A DNA stretch of 64,000 nucleotides from Actinoallomurus sp040655075 (GTDB taxonomy: Bacteria > Actinomycetota > Actinomycetes > Streptosporangiales > Streptosporangiaceae): contig NZ_JBFAJC010000010.1 of NCBI RefSeq assembly GCF_040655075.1, forward strand, positions 124,001-188,000, in the 5' to 3' direction. Under the pieces are notes generated by a model, which worked only from the letters and a program-made list of their open reading frames with translations, was not told the DNA's origin and ran no database searches. Shown piece by piece: positions 1-9,132 of this stretch. The stretch's first letter is position 1, and every line of letters starts with the position of its first letter. A program made the translations under genes and the position numbers.

Positions 1-220
1 GTAGTCATAGATCCGCGCGGAATGCGCGATATCAGTACGCAGATCCGTCACGTGGACCGCTCCGTCGCGCCGTTGCCCGCGCCGATCCCGCTCGCCGCCT
101 CGCCCACGTGCGACCCTCCCGTACGGCATCCAGGAGTAAATGATCTTACTAGATGCCCGCCAGAGGGAACGCGATTGGTCAAATACAGAAAGCACAGAAA
201 CCGGACATATCGGGAAATGC
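1..220. other. Left-edge intergenic stretch
   Basis: No gene can be supported here. A minus-strand ATG at positions 6-8 could begin a gene running off the left edge, but only two codons are visible. The stretch lies downstream of clpC, beyond its terminator. Confidence 0.5.
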
Positions 221-255
221 AGAGGCCCCGCGCTCTGTGGGAGCGCGGGGCCTCT
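221..255 (-). terminator. Intrinsic terminator of clpC
   Basis: A perfect 15-bp stem (221-235 with 241-255) and a 5-nt loop lie 15 nt beyond the clpC stop codon. No clear U-tract follows, as is usual in high-GC actinomycetes. The symmetrical stem could act in both directions. Confidence 0.8.
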
Positions 256-269
256 GACGTCGTACCGGG

Positions 270-2777
270 TTACGGGTGGTTGATCGACTCGGCCGCCGGG
301 GGCGGGGAGTCGGGGACCGAGCCGGGCTTGGGCTCGCCGGTGAAGGTGAACTTCGCCGTCTCGCCGCTGCCCTCGACCCCGACGATGACGATCTCGCCGG
401 CGTGCAGGTCGTTGTAGAGGATCTTCTCGGACAGGTTGTCCTCGATCTCCCGCTGGATCGTGCGGCGCAGCGGACGGGCACCCAGCACCGGGTCGTACCC
501 GCGCTCGGCCAGCAGGTCCTTGGCCTCCTGGCGAAGCTCGATGCCCATGTCGCGGTCCTTCAGCCGCTCGTCCACCTTGGCGATCATCAGGTCGACGATC
601 TGGATGATCTCCTTCGGCGTGAGCTGGTGGAAGACCACGGTGTCGTCGACACGGTTGAGGAACTCCGGCCGGAAGTGCTGCTTGAGCTCTTCGTTGACCT
701 TCGCCTTCATCCGGTCGTACGAGCCCTGCTCGTCGTTCTCCCGGGCGAAGCCGACGGAGAGGCCCTTGGAGATGTCGCGAGTGCCGAGGTTCGTCGTCAT
801 GATCACGACGGTGTTCTTGAAGTCCACGACCCGGCCCTGGGCGTCGGTCAGGCGACCGTCCTCCAGGATCTGCAACAGGGAGTTGAAGATGTCCGGGTGG
901 GCCTTCTCGATCTCGTCGAACAGGACGACGGAGAACGGCTTGCGGCGGACCTTCTCGGTCAGCTGGCCGCCCTCTTCGTACCCGACGTAGCCGGGCGGGG
1001 AGCCGAACAGCCGCGAGACCGTGTGCTTCTCCATGAACTCGGACATGTCGAGCTGGATCAGCGCGTCCTCGTCGCCGAACAGGAACTCCGCCAGGGTCTT
1101 GGACAGCTCCGTCTTACCGACACCGGAGGGGCCGGCGAAGATGAACGAGCCGCCGGGACGCTTGGGGTCCTTCAGGCCGGCGCGGGTACGCCGGATCGAC
1201 TGCGACAGCGCCTTGATGGCGTCGTTCTGGCCGATGACCCGCTTGTGCAGCTCGTCCTCCATGCGGAGCAGCCGTGTGGTCTCCTCCTCGGTGAGCTTGA
1301 AGACCGGGATGCCGGTGGCCGTGGCGAGCACCTCGGCGATGAGCTCCTCGGTGACCTCGGCGACGACGTCCATGTCGCCGGCCTTCCACTCCTTCTCCCG
1401 CTGTGCCTTGGACTGGAGAAGCTGCTTCTCCTTGTCGCGCAGGGCGGCGGCCTTCTCGAAGTCCTGCGCGTCGATCGCGGACTCCTTCTCGCGCCGCACG
1501 TCGGCGATCTTCTCGTCGTACTCACGCAGGTCCGGCGGCGCGGTCATGCGGCGGATGCGCATGCGCGAGCCGGCCTCGTCGATGAGGTCGATCGCCTTGT
1601 CGGGCAGGAACCGGTCGCTGATGTAGCGGTCGGCGAGCTGGGCGGCGGCCACGAGCGCGCTGTCGGTGATCGACACGCGGTGGTGCGCCTCGTAGCGGTC
1701 CCGCAGGCCCTTGAGGATCTCGATCGTGTGGCTGAGCGAGGGCTCGGCCACCTGGATCGGCTGGAACCGCCGCTCGAGCGCGGCGTCCTTCTCCAGGTAC
1801 TTGCGGTATTCGTCCAGCGTCGTCGCGCCGATCGTCTGCAGCTCGCCGCGGGCCAGCATCGGCTTGAGGATGCTGGCGGCGTCGATCGCGCCCTCGGCGG
1901 CACCCGCGCCGACGAGCGTGTGCAGCTCGTCGATGAACAGGATGATGTCGCCGCGCGTGCGGATCTCCTTGAGCACCTTCTTCAGTCGCTCTTCGAAGTC
2001 ACCGCGGTAGCGCGAACCGGCGACCAGGGCCCCGAGGTCCAGCGTGTAGAGCTGCTTGTCCTTCAGCGTCTCGGGGACCTCACCCTTGACGATCTTCTGG
2101 GACAGGCCCTCGACGACCGCGGTCTTACCGACGCCGGGCTCACCGATCAGCACCGGGTTGTTCTTGGTACGGCGGGACAGCACCTGCATGACCCGCTCGA
2201 TCTCTTTCTCTCGCCCGATGACGGGGTCGAGCTTGCCTTCGCGCGCGGCCTGGGTCAGGTTGCGGCCGAACTGGTCCAGCACGAGCGAAGTCGAAGGCGC
2301 GGCCTCCGACGGGCCGCCGGACGACGCCGGCTCCTTGCCCTGGTACCCGTGCAGCAGCTGGATCACCTGCTGGCGGACGCGGTTCAGGTCGGCCCCGAGC
2401 TTCACCAGGACCTGGGCCGCCACACCCTCACCCTCGCGGATCAGGCCCAGCAGGATGTGCTCGGTCCCGATGTAGTTGTGGCCGAGCTGCAGCGCCTCCC
2501 TCAGCGACAGCTCAAGGACCTTCTTCGCCCGCGGAGTGAACGGGATGTGTCCCGAAGGAGCCTGCTGCCCCTGGCCGATAATCTCTTCGACCTGCTGGCG
2601 GACGGCTTCGAGGCTGATGCCCAGGCTCTCCAGAGCCTTGGCGGCAACACCCTCGCCCTCGTGGATGAGGCCCAAGAGGATGTGCTCGGTGCCGATGTAG
2701 TTGTGGTTGAGCATCCTGGCCTCTTCCTGAGCCAGGACGACAACCCGCCGCGCGCGGTCCGTAAACCTCTCGAACAT
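270..2777 (-). CDS. clpC: ATP-dependent Clp protease ATP-binding subunit ClpC
   Basis: ClpC is the Hsp100 AAA+ unfoldase that feeds substrates to ClpP in the cytoplasm. The 835-residue product has the two Clp_N repeats, each with the motif HNYIGTEHILLGL. It then has a first ATPase module with GEPGVGKT, a central UVR-type coiled region, and a second module with GPSGVGKT, followed by the ClpB-type C-terminal domain. Length matches actinobacterial ClpC1. The ATG at 2777 is chosen because GAGGAG sits 7 nt upstream and the protein then begins MFERFTDRARR as in orthologues. A GTG five codons earlier lies inside that ribosome site. It is monocistronic with its own terminator and sits next to lsr2, as in other actinobacteria. 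Confidence 0.97.
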   Translation of the reverse strand: MFERFTDRARRVVVLAQEEARMLNHNYIGTEHILLGLIHEGEGVAAKALESLGISLEAVRQQVEEIIGQGQQAPSGHIPFTPRAKKVLELSLREALQLGHNYIGTEHILLGLIREGEGVAAQVLVKLGADLNRVRQQVIQLLHGYQGKEPASSGGPSEAAPSTSLVLDQFGRNLTQAAREGKLDPVIGREKEIERVMQVLSRRTKNNPVLIGEPGVGKTAVVEGLSQKIVKGEVPETLKDKQLYTLDLGALVAGSRYRGDFEERLKKVLKEIRTRGDIILFIDELHTLVGAGAAEGAIDAASILKPMLARGELQTIGATTLDEYRKYLEKDAALERRFQPIQVAEPSLSHTIEILKGLRDRYEAHHRVSITDSALVAAAQLADRYISDRFLPDKAIDLIDEAGSRMRIRRMTAPPDLREYDEKIADVRREKESAIDAQDFEKAAALRDKEKQLLQSKAQREKEWKAGDMDVVAEVTEELIAEVLATATGIPVFKLTEEETTRLLRMEDELHKRVIGQNDAIKALSQSIRRTRAGLKDPKRPGGSFIFAGPSGVGKTELSKTLAEFLFGDEDALIQLDMSEFMEKHTVSRLFGSPPGYVGYEEGGQLTEKVRRKPFSVVLFDEIEKAHPDIFNSLLQILEDGRLTDAQGRVVDFKNTVVIMTTNLGTRDISKGLSVGFARENDEQGSYDRMKAKVNEELKQHFRPEFLNRVDDTVVFHQLTPKEIIQIVDLMIAKVDERLKDRDMGIELRQEAKDLLAERGYDPVLGARPLRRTIQREIEDNLSEKILYNDLHAGEIVIVGVEGSGETAKFTFTGEPKPGSVPDSPPPAAESINHP

Positions 2778-2962
2778 CTCGTCGCTCCTCACAGAGCGGT
2801 TGGGCAGTAGCCGGGATGTCCGACCCTGTCCTTCCGCATGCTAGCCCCGCCCCGCGGTCACTGCCTCGGCGCCGTACCAGAAGAGATTCCCCGGGCTAGG
2901 GCTGTTCATCCTCATCCAACTACCGCGCGGGCCCTGGATGTTCCCCGTACGCCGCAAGCGAA

Positions 2963-2997
2963 CGGCCCGCTGCCGATAAATGTCGGGCAACGGGCCG
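2963..2997 (-). terminator. Terminator of lsr2
   Basis: Inverted repeat CGGCCCG (2963-2969) and CGGGCCG (2991-2997), extended inward by TGCC/GGCA past one mismatch. It starts 24 nt after the lsr2 stop on the minus strand. Confidence 0.65.
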
Positions 2998-3020
2998 ATC
3001 TGCGTTGTGCATGCCGCGGG

Positions 3021-3341
3021 TCAGTGCGCGCGCTCGTACTCCTCGACGACAGTCGCCGGGATACGGCCGCGCTCGTTGACCTTGATGCCACGTGCCTTCG
3101 CCCACGCACGGATGTCCGCGCTGCGCTCGCGGCTCGAGGCGGCACGGCTGCGGCGGCGGCGTCCCACGCCGGCCCTCCGCGCGTGCTCCACGAACGGCGA
3201 CAGAGAATCGCGCAGCTTCTTTGCGTTGTCGCTGCTGAGATCGATCTCATAGGAGACTCCGTCGATGGAGAACGGAACCGTCTCCTCCGCCTCGCCGCCA
3301 TCGAGGTCGTCGATGAGGCGCTTAATGATCTGCTCTGCCAT
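3021..3341 (-). CDS. lsr2: Lsr2 nucleoid-associated protein
   Basis: Lsr2 bridges AT-rich DNA and silences foreign or secondary-metabolism genes. The 106-residue product begins MAEQIIKRLIDDLDG and has the N-terminal beta-sheet dimerisation domain (about 1-55). A basic linker (RRRRSR) and the C-terminal DNA-binding helix pair follow. The usual RGR minor-groove hook is seen at NERGRIPATVVEEY near the end. The ATG at 3341 is preferred over longer in-frame starts because AAAGG lies upstream and the protein then matches family length. It sits between clpC and a small membrane protein gene. A single lsr2 copy is visible in the window. Confidence 0.96.
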   Translation of the reverse strand: MAEQIIKRLIDDLDGGEAEETVPFSIDGVSYEIDLSSDNAKKLRDSLSPFVEHARRAGVGRRRRSRAASSRERSADIRAWAKARGIKVNERGRIPATVVEEYERAH

Positions 3342-3487
3342 GGAGACTGACCTTTCACCGGAGCAAACTGCATTCGGTTGCCAAAGATATACCGCCACAG
3401 TGGTCGATGACAATTCGAACCACAGATCCGAGTTTAGCACGCCCGTTACGCAGCGTTATCCCCAGCAATCGCTCCGGATCCCTGGGG

Positions 3488-3631
3488 TTACTGGCCGCTC
3501 CGGCGGTTCTCCGGGGTGCGTTCGCGGCGGCGCTTACCGCCCATCTCTCGCCGCACCACCCAGAACACGCCTGCCAAGAACGCGGCGGCCACGGTGAGAG
3601 GCGGCGCGAGCGCCGCCAGGTCCTTCCACAT
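3488..3631 (-). CDS. Small single-pass membrane protein (47 aa)
   Basis: A short frame upstream of lsr2 on the same strand. Translation starts MWKDLAALAPPLTVAAAF and continues through a hydrophobic stretch (about residues 8-27, LAGVFWVVRREMG) into a strongly basic tail (GKRRRERTPENRRSGQ). This gives one membrane helix with a positive cytoplasmic end. GGAAGG lies about 10 nt before the ATG. Codon third positions are mostly G or C. No family is recognised. It could be a conserved partner of the lsr2 locus, and the function is unknown. Confidence 0.6.
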   Translation of the reverse strand: MWKDLAALAPPLTVAAAFLAGVFWVVRREMGGKRRRERTPENRRSGQ

Positions 3632-4157
3632 CCAACCCACGCCTTCCGTTCCCGTCGGGTTTAACGGGACGCTCGCCCGGACTCAGTGGCCATGGGCGTG
3701 CATCCTCATGGTGAAATTGTCGCGCAGCACGTCCCGGTGGGGACACCCGCCCCTTTCCGGACCGGGCACCCGGCGAACATCGGACCCGCAGGAGCGCCGG
3801 GATTCGGCGGTCCCATCGCGAGACCCATGGTCAACGAGCGAGACCACTACCGGTGTTCCCGCAGCGTCCTGCGGTCGAGGCGGCGGAGCTGCGGCGATGA
3901 GACTGAGGCGCTAAACCTGGTCGTGTCTCCGTTTTCGCGATCGTCCCGGCATGGCGAATAACCGTGTCGAACCGGCGCTTAAGCCCCAGCACGGCACGCG
4001 AATGTGCCGTGCCGCCCGGCCGTGGAGTCCGGGATCCCCTGTGGCGAAGGGGCTCCGCGAATCCGCCCGGCCCCGCGATCCGGCGATCATAAGTCTCCGA
4101 GCATGGCAGGATCCAATGGGGTTGGGTCGGACGATCGAGACGACAGGCGACGACGTG
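3632..4157. other. 526-nt intergenic region upstream of the EndoQ-UvrD gene
   Basis: No convincing gene. In-frame codons upstream of 4158 lack GC bias at third positions and lack homology to the PHP domain, so they are not counted as coding. One perfect hairpin (3989-4012) is present. A long leader or regulatory region for the helicase gene is possible. Confidence 0.5.
3989..4012. repeat. Perfect 9-bp hairpin upstream of the EndoQ-UvrD gene
   Basis: GCACGGCAC (3989-3997) and GTGCCGTGC (4004-4012) are separated by 6 nt. It is about 145 nt before the ATG. It may be a terminator-like element or an operator; nothing in the sequence decides between them. Confidence 0.5.
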
Positions 4158-7100
4158 ATGTTCTACGCGGACCTTCATATCCATTCGAAGTACTCCCGCG
4201 CCTGCAGCAAGGACTGTGACCTTGAACACTTGGCCTGGTGGGCCGGGCGCAAAGGCGTATCGGTCGTGGGCACCGGGGATTTCACGCATCCGGCGTGGAT
4301 GGAGGAGCTGCGGCAGAACCTCGTTCCCGCTGAACCGGGCCTGTTCCGGCTGCGGCCCGAGCTCGAGCGACGGGTCGCTCGCACACTACCGCCCGCGTGC
4401 CGGGCTCCGGTGCGCTTTCTGCTCTCCGTCGAGATCTCCACGATCTACAAAAAGGGTGAACGTACACGGAAGGTACATCACCTTCTTTATGCCCCCTCGT
4501 TCGAGGCGGCCGAGCGCATCACCACAGCGCTGGCCCGGATCGGCAACCTCACCTCCGACGGGCGACCCATCCTCGGCCTCGACTCCCGACACCTTCTCGA
4601 GATCACACTGCAGAGCGACCCGGGGTCTTACCTCATCCCCGCGCACGTGTGGACGCCGTGGTTCTCCGTCATGGGGTCCAAATCCGGGTTCGACGCCGTC
4701 GCCGACTGCTACGACGATCTGGCCGACCACATCTTCGCGGTCGAGACGGGCCTTTCTTCCGACCCCCTCATGAACTGGCGGGTCGAATCGCTGGACCGGT
4801 ACCGTCTCGTGAGCAACTCGGACGCGCATTCCCCGCCCGCGCTCGCCCGCGAGGCGTCGGCCTTCGACACCGACATGGACTACTACGCCCTGCGCGCCGC
4901 CCTGGAGACCGGCGACGGGTACGCCGGGAGCGTCGAGTTCTTCCCCGAGGAGGGCAAGTACCACCTCGACGGGCACCGGAAGTGCGGCGTACGGCTGGAG
5001 CCCGAGGAGACCAAGGCGCAGGACGGACGCTGCCCCTCCTGCGGCCGGCCACTGACGGTCGGCGTGCTGTACCGCGTCGACGAGCTCGCCGACCACCCGG
5101 AGGGAAGGCGGCCCGAGGGCGCGGCGGACTTCCGCAACCTCATCCCGCTGCCGGAGATCGTCAGCGAGATCCGCGGCGTCGGGCCGCGCTCGAAGTCCGT
5201 GCTGGGGCACATCGCCGAGCTCGTGTCGACGCTGGGGCCGGAGCTCGCGATCCTCGACGAGGTGCCCCTGGACGACGTACGCCGGGCGGGCGGCGAGCTC
5301 CTGGGCGAGGCCATCGCCCGGCTGCGCCGCGGCGAGGTCGTCCGCGACGCCGGGTACGACGGCGAGTACGGCGTGATCCGGCTCTTCGAGCCCGGCGAGC
5401 TCCGCCGGGAGGGCAAGCTCGCCGTCGGTCTCCTCGGCGCGCCCGACGACTCGGGCCTCTTCGATCTTCCCGAGACCGCGCCCGCGAAGGCCGTACGGGA
5501 GCCGGGCCTGTTCGACGTGCCCGGCGCCGACGACCGTCCTCCTCCGTCCCAGAGCACCGCTCCGGAGCCGTCAGAGGCCACAGAAACGCCCGACGAGGTC
5601 GGGCCGGACGAAATACCTATCGAGGGGCAACAGGACATCCTGGAGGCCGTCGAGGCCGCCGAGCAGGACGATGCCGCCGGAGGGCCCACGCCGGACGAGA
5701 GCCGACACGGGCTCGACGGGGAATCGGCACCCGACACGGGCTCCAGGCGATCAGCGCCGGACGGGCGCTCCGGGGAATCAGTGCCGGACGAGGACCCTGG
5801 AAGATCCGTACTGGACGGGCTCGACCCCGATCAGCGCGCGGCGGCCGCGCATCCCGGCGGGCCGCTGCTGATCATCGCCGGGCCGGGCACCGGGAAGACC
5901 CGCACACTCACGCACCGGATCGCCCACCTCGTCGGCGAGCGCGGCGTCCCGCCGGAGCACTGCCTGGCGATCACGTTCACCCGGCGGGCGGCCGAGGAGA
6001 TGCGCGAGCGCCTTGACGCGCTCCTGCCCGGACGCGCCGCCCGGCTCACCGTGACGACGTTCCACGGCCTCGGCGCGCTGATCCTGCGCGAGCAGCACGC
6101 GCGGGCCGGGCTCCCCGACGGCTTCCGCATCGCCGACGAGACCGACCGGCTCGACGTCGCCCGGGAGATGACCGGCACGGACAAGGAGGCACGGCGGCTG
6201 CTCGCCGGGTTCGACGGGCCGGGCGGTCCGGAGGAGTCCGAGGCCCGCAGTGCCTTCGAGAAGCGGCTGCGCGAGCGCGGCCTGGCCGACTTCACCGACC
6301 TGCTCCGCCTCCCCGTACGCCTTCTGGAAGAGGACCCGGAGCTGGCGGAGGCGTACCGCGGCCGCTGGCCGTGGATCAGCGTCGACGAGTACCAGGACGT
6401 CGACGAGACGCAGTACGCCCTGCTGCGGCTGCTGACCCGGCCCGACGGGGGGCTCACCGCGATCGGCGACCCGGACCAGGCGATCTACTCCTTCCGGGGC
6501 GCGGACGTCGGTTTCTTCCTGCGATTTCAGAACGACTTCGCCGGCGCGACGACGGTGCAGCTCACCCGCAACTACCGCTCCGCGCCCGCGATCGTCGACG
6601 GGGCCGTACGCGCGATCGCCGCCACCAGCCTCGTGCCCGGCCGGACGCTCGTCCCGCAGCGCTCCGGCGACCGGCTCATCCAGGTGCACGAGACGGCCGA
6701 CGCCCAGGCGGAGGCCGAGTACGTCACGACCACGATCGACCGGCTGCTGGGCGGGTCGTCCTTCCACTCGATGGACTCCGGGCGCTCCGACGGCCACCAC
6801 GCCGACCATCTCGACTTCTCCGACATCGCGGTGCTGTACCGGACCGACGCGCAGTCCGAGCCGGTGATGGAGGCGCTGACCCGCGCCGGCATGCCGTACC
6901 AGAAGCGCTCGCACGACCGGCTCCTCAAGCGGCCGGGCGTGCGGGAGCTCGCGCACGAGCTGCGCCATCACGGCGGGCCGCTGCGCGACCGGCTCCGCGC
7001 CGCCGTCGGCGCGCTCATCGAGATCCACGACGAGGCCGTGCTGTGGTCTGCGGCCGAGCTGCTGACGCCGCTCGCCGTCCGCTGCGGCGACGACCTGGAG

Positions 7101-7448
7101 GCGTTCCTCGGCGAGCTGGCGCTCGGCGCCGAGGTCGACGCGTACGACCCGCGCGCCGACCGCATCGCGCTGCTGACGCTGCACGCGGCCAAGGGCCTGG
7201 AGTTCCCCGTCGTGTTCGTCATCGGCTGTGAGGACGGCCTGCTGCCGCTGCGGCTGCCGGACAGCGACGAGGCTGAGGAACGCCGGCTGTTCTTCGTCGG
7301 CATGACGCGGGCGCAGACGCACCTGTTCCTGTCGTCCACGCGGCGCCGGGAGCCGTCGCCGTTCCTGCGCTCGATCCCCGCCGAACTGGTGACCCGCCCG
7401 GAGGCCGCCCGCCGCCGCCCCCGCGACCGTCAGCTACGGCTGATCTGA
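4158..7448 (+). CDS. Endonuclease Q-like PHP nuclease fused to UvrD/Rep helicase
   Basis: A 1096-residue fusion. Residues 1 to about 400 match the EndoQ family, a PHP nuclease that cuts 5' of deaminated bases. Metal ligands are DLHIHS (5-10), GTGDFTHP (about 38-46) and SNSDAH (219-224). A zinc-ribbon pattern follows: H273, C276, C292, C295. A disordered acidic Pro/Asp/Glu-rich linker spans about 450-560. The rest is a compact SF1A helicase with Walker A GPGTGKT (575-581), DEYQD (743-747), GDPDQAIYSFRGA, LTRNYRS, TLHAAKGLEF and RLFFVGMTRA, so all motifs are intact. The ATG at 4158 gives the canonical PHP start; an in-frame extension upstream has no homology. It converges with the RDD gene with a 15-nt overlap. 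Likely a cytoplasmic DNA-repair enzyme that nicks at damaged bases and unwinds; this role is inferred. Confidence 0.88.
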   Translation: MFYADLHIHSKYSRACSKDCDLEHLAWWAGRKGVSVVGTGDFTHPAWMEELRQNLVPAEPGLFRLRPELERRVARTLPPACRAPVRFLLSVEISTIYKKGERTRKVHHLLYAPSFEAAERITTALARIGNLTSDGRPILGLDSRHLLEITLQSDPGSYLIPAHVWTPWFSVMGSKSGFDAVADCYDDLADHIFAVETGLSSDPLMNWRVESLDRYRLVSNSDAHSPPALAREASAFDTDMDYYALRAALETGDGYAGSVEFFPEEGKYHLDGHRKCGVRLEPEETKAQDGRCPSCGRPLTVGVLYRVDELADHPEGRRPEGAADFRNLIPLPEIVSEIRGVGPRSKSVLGHIAELVSTLGPELAILDEVPLDDVRRAGGELLGEAIARLRRGEVVRDAGYDGEYGVIRLFEPGELRREGKLAVGLLGAPDDSGLFDLPETAPAKAVREPGLFDVPGADDRPPPSQSTAPEPSEATETPDEVGPDEIPIEGQQDILEAVEAAEQDDAAGGPTPDESRHGLDGESAPDTGSRRSAPDGRSGESVPDEDPGRSVLDGLDPDQRAAAAHPGGPLLIIAGPGTGKTRTLTHRIAHLVGERGVPPEHCLAITFTRRAAEEMRERLDALLPGRAARLTVTTFHGLGALILREQHARAGLPDGFRIADETDRLDVAREMTGTDKEARRLLAGFDGPGGPEESEARSAFEKRLRERGLADFTDLLRLPVRLLEEDPELAEAYRGRWPWISVDEYQDVDETQYALLRLLTRPDGGLTAIGDPDQAIYSFRGADVGFFLRFQNDFAGATTVQLTRNYRSAPAIVDGAVRAIAATSLVPGRTLVPQRSGDRLIQVHETADAQAEAEYVTTTIDRLLGGSSFHSMDSGRSDGHHADHLDFSDIAVLYRTDAQSEPVMEALTRAGMPYQKRSHDRLLKRPGVRELAHELRHHGGPLRDRLRAAVGALIEIHDEAVLWSAAELLTPLAVRCGDDLEAFLGELALGAEVDAYDPRADRIALLTLHAAKGLEFPVVFVIGCEDGLLPLRLPDSDEAEERRLFFVGMTRAQTHLFLSSTRRREPSPFLRSIPAELVTRPEAARRRPRDRQLRLI

Positions 7449-7991
7449 GCGCGGCTCGTCCACGAGCCCCGGCTCCGCCATGGAACCCGGCTCCTCCACG
7501 GGATCGGGGTCGTCGGCGGGGGCGGGGTCGCTCAGGGCGCGCGGCCGGACGTCGATGACGAGGGTGCCGGCCGCGCGGTCGTGGAGCGCCTGGCGGTACG
7601 AGCCCTCGAACTGCAGGCCGTTCTCGGCCAGCCAGAAGATCGCGGCGAGGATGTTGAGGATCGGGACGGGCCGCGCGGCAGGCGGCAGCGCGTAGATCGC
7701 CGCGCGGATGAGCGCCTGTACGACGGTCGGCCGCTCCCCCGTCACGGAGATCACCCGCAGTCCGGTGAGACGCTTGCCGACCGTGCGCCCCCAGACGGCG
7801 AGCTGCACCGCCTCGTAGAGAAAGAAGGTCACGGCGAAGGCGATCGGCGCCACGACGGTCTGCGCGGTCTCGCGGGAGAAGATCTCGGTCGCGCCCGTGG
7901 CGATGGGCACGCCGACGATCAGGGTGTCGATGATGCGGGCGACCAGACGCTGCGACGGCTCGGCGACCGCGTCGACGGCCTCCTCGGTCAC
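7434..7991 (-). CDS. RDD family membrane protein (second of pair)
   Basis: A 185-residue protein with an RDD domain: RIIDTLIVGVPIA near the start gives the R-D pair. Hydrophobic segments lie around 18-35, 45-65 and 105-130. The TVGKRLTGLRVI motif is the hallmark of the family. The C-terminus is an acidic, Pro-rich tail (PADDPDPVEEPGS). Function of RDD proteins is poorly known; some act in ion or solute handling. Start is the GTG at 7991, which overlaps the upstream RDD stop codon as GTGA, so translation is probably coupled. The 3' end overlaps the helicase gene by 15 nt on the opposite strand. Confidence 0.85.
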   Translation of the reverse strand: MTEEAVDAVAEPSQRLVARIIDTLIVGVPIATGATEIFSRETAQTVVAPIAFAVTFFLYEAVQLAVWGRTVGKRLTGLRVISVTGERPTVVQALIRAAIYALPPAARPVPILNILAAIFWLAENGLQFEGSYRQALHDRAAGTLVIDVRPRALSDPAPADDPDPVEEPGSMAEPGLVDEPRSDQP

Positions 7992-8575
7992 TCGTCCGCG
8001 AACTCTCGGTCGTCGACCACGACGGTGGCCGCCAGCCGGTCGTGCAGCCCTTGGTGCAGAGGCTGGTCCCAGATCGCCCAGAGGTACGCCATCACCGTGC
8101 CGACTCCGCAGCCGAAGAGGTACACGACGTTGTTGACCGCCGCCCGGGCCGCCGCGCGGGCAGGCGTCAGCGGCTCCCCGGTCTCGGTGAGCACCCGCAG
8201 GCGCAGCACCCGCTTGCCGAGCGTCTGCCCCCACAGCGCGAGCTGCACCGCCTCGTACGCGAACGGCAGGATGCCCAGGACGAGGATCCACCCGACGATG
8301 GCCGTACCCGACCAGATGCCGCCGCCGTCCTTGACGTGGTTGGCCGGCTCGTTGAGGCCCACCGCCGCGATCATGAACGGGAGGATCAGGGCGAACCCCA
8401 CGACCCCGAGCAGCCCCGCGTCGATCAGCCGCGCGCCGGCCCGCCGGGCGATGGGGGCGAGGATCAGCTCCGCCTGCGGCTCCTGTCCGCCGTACGATCC
8501 GTGGTGCTCGCCGCCGTACGACCCGTGCTCCGCGTACTCCGCCGACCGGCCGTACTGCGGATATGGCTCGCTCAT
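7988..8575 (-). CDS. RDD family membrane protein (first of pair)
   Basis: 195 residues. The N-terminus is Tyr/Gly/His-rich and cytoplasmic (YGRSAEYAEHGSYGGEHH). The RDD domain starts at ARRAGARLIDAGLLGVVGF. Two further membrane segments follow, with QTLGKRVLRLRVL between them. GGAAGG lies 7 nt before the ATG. The upstream acetyltransferase stop is 3 nt away, so the three minus-strand genes form one operon. It resembles the following RDD gene and probably arose from it by duplication (inference). Confidence 0.86.
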   Translation of the reverse strand: MSEPYPQYGRSAEYAEHGSYGGEHHGSYGGQEPQAELILAPIARRAGARLIDAGLLGVVGFALILPFMIAAVGLNEPANHVKDGGGIWSGTAIVGWILVLGILPFAYEAVQLALWGQTLGKRVLRLRVLTETGEPLTPARAAARAAVNNVVYLFGCGVGTVMAYLWAIWDQPLHQGLHDRLAATVVVDDREFADE

Positions 8576-8578
8576 TCA

Positions 8579-9088
8579 CTACCCTTCCAGGTGCAGCAGC
8601 ATCCGGGTGTTGCCCAGGGTGTTCGGCTTGACCCGCTCGAGGTCGAGGAACTCCGCCACGCCGTCGTCGTAGCTGCGCAGCAGCTCCTCGTACACCTCCG
8701 GTGAGACCGGAGCGCCCTTGAGGGCCTGGAACCCGTGCCGGGCGAAGAACTCCACCTCGAACGTCAGGCAGAACACGCGGCGCACACCGAGCTCGCGCGC
8801 GGTCTCGAGGAGCCGCGCGACGATCCGGTGCCCCACCCCACGCCCGTGCCGGGACGGATCGACGGCCACCGAACGAACCTCGGCGAGATCCTCCCACATG
8901 ACGTGCAACGCGCCACAGCCCACGACGTCACCGCTCTCCCGGTCCTCCGCGACCCAGAACTCCTGGACGTCCTCGTAGAGGGTGACGGTGGGCTTCTCCA
9001 GCAGCCGGCCCGGCCCGGAGTACAGGTCGATCAGCCGCCGGATCGCCCGGACATCGGTCACGCGGGCACGGCGGATCGCTATCTCCAC
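8579..9088 (-). CDS. GNAT amino-acid N-acetyltransferase (ArgA-like)
   Basis: A 169-residue GNAT protein: RRARVTDVRAIRRLIDLYS, then EVRSVAVDPSRHGRGVGHRIV as the acetyl-CoA loop (R/Q-x-x-G-x-G/A), and FFARHGF near the end. This layout matches the short actinobacterial glutamate N-acetyltransferases that start arginine synthesis. The GTG at 9088 is chosen because TAGTGT, a minus-10 element, lies 8 nt upstream and no ribosome site is seen, suggesting a leaderless mRNA. A GTG four codons earlier would fall inside that element. It leads the RDD operon. Substrate is inferred from family resemblance. Confidence 0.82.
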   Translation of the reverse strand: MEIAIRRARVTDVRAIRRLIDLYSGPGRLLEKPTVTLYEDVQEFWVAEDRESGDVVGCGALHVMWEDLAEVRSVAVDPSRHGRGVGHRIVARLLETARELGVRRVFCLTFEVEFFARHGFQALKGAPVSPEVYEELLRSYDDGVAEFLDLERVKPNTLGNTRMLLHLEG

Positions 9089-9132
9089 AACAGGGGACAC
9101 TAGCCGGAACGCCGGGATGCCCTCGTCACCGA

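Noticed and set aside
276..2810. Very long open frame opposite clpC (844 codons).
   Set aside because: It is the antisense shadow of clpC; its translation is Leu/Val/Asp-rich repeats without a family, caused by GC-biased codons on the other strand.
3951..4157. In-frame extension of the EndoQ-UvrD gene.
   Set aside because: No homology, poor third-position GC bias, and it contains a hairpin; PHP proteins begin close to the metal motif.
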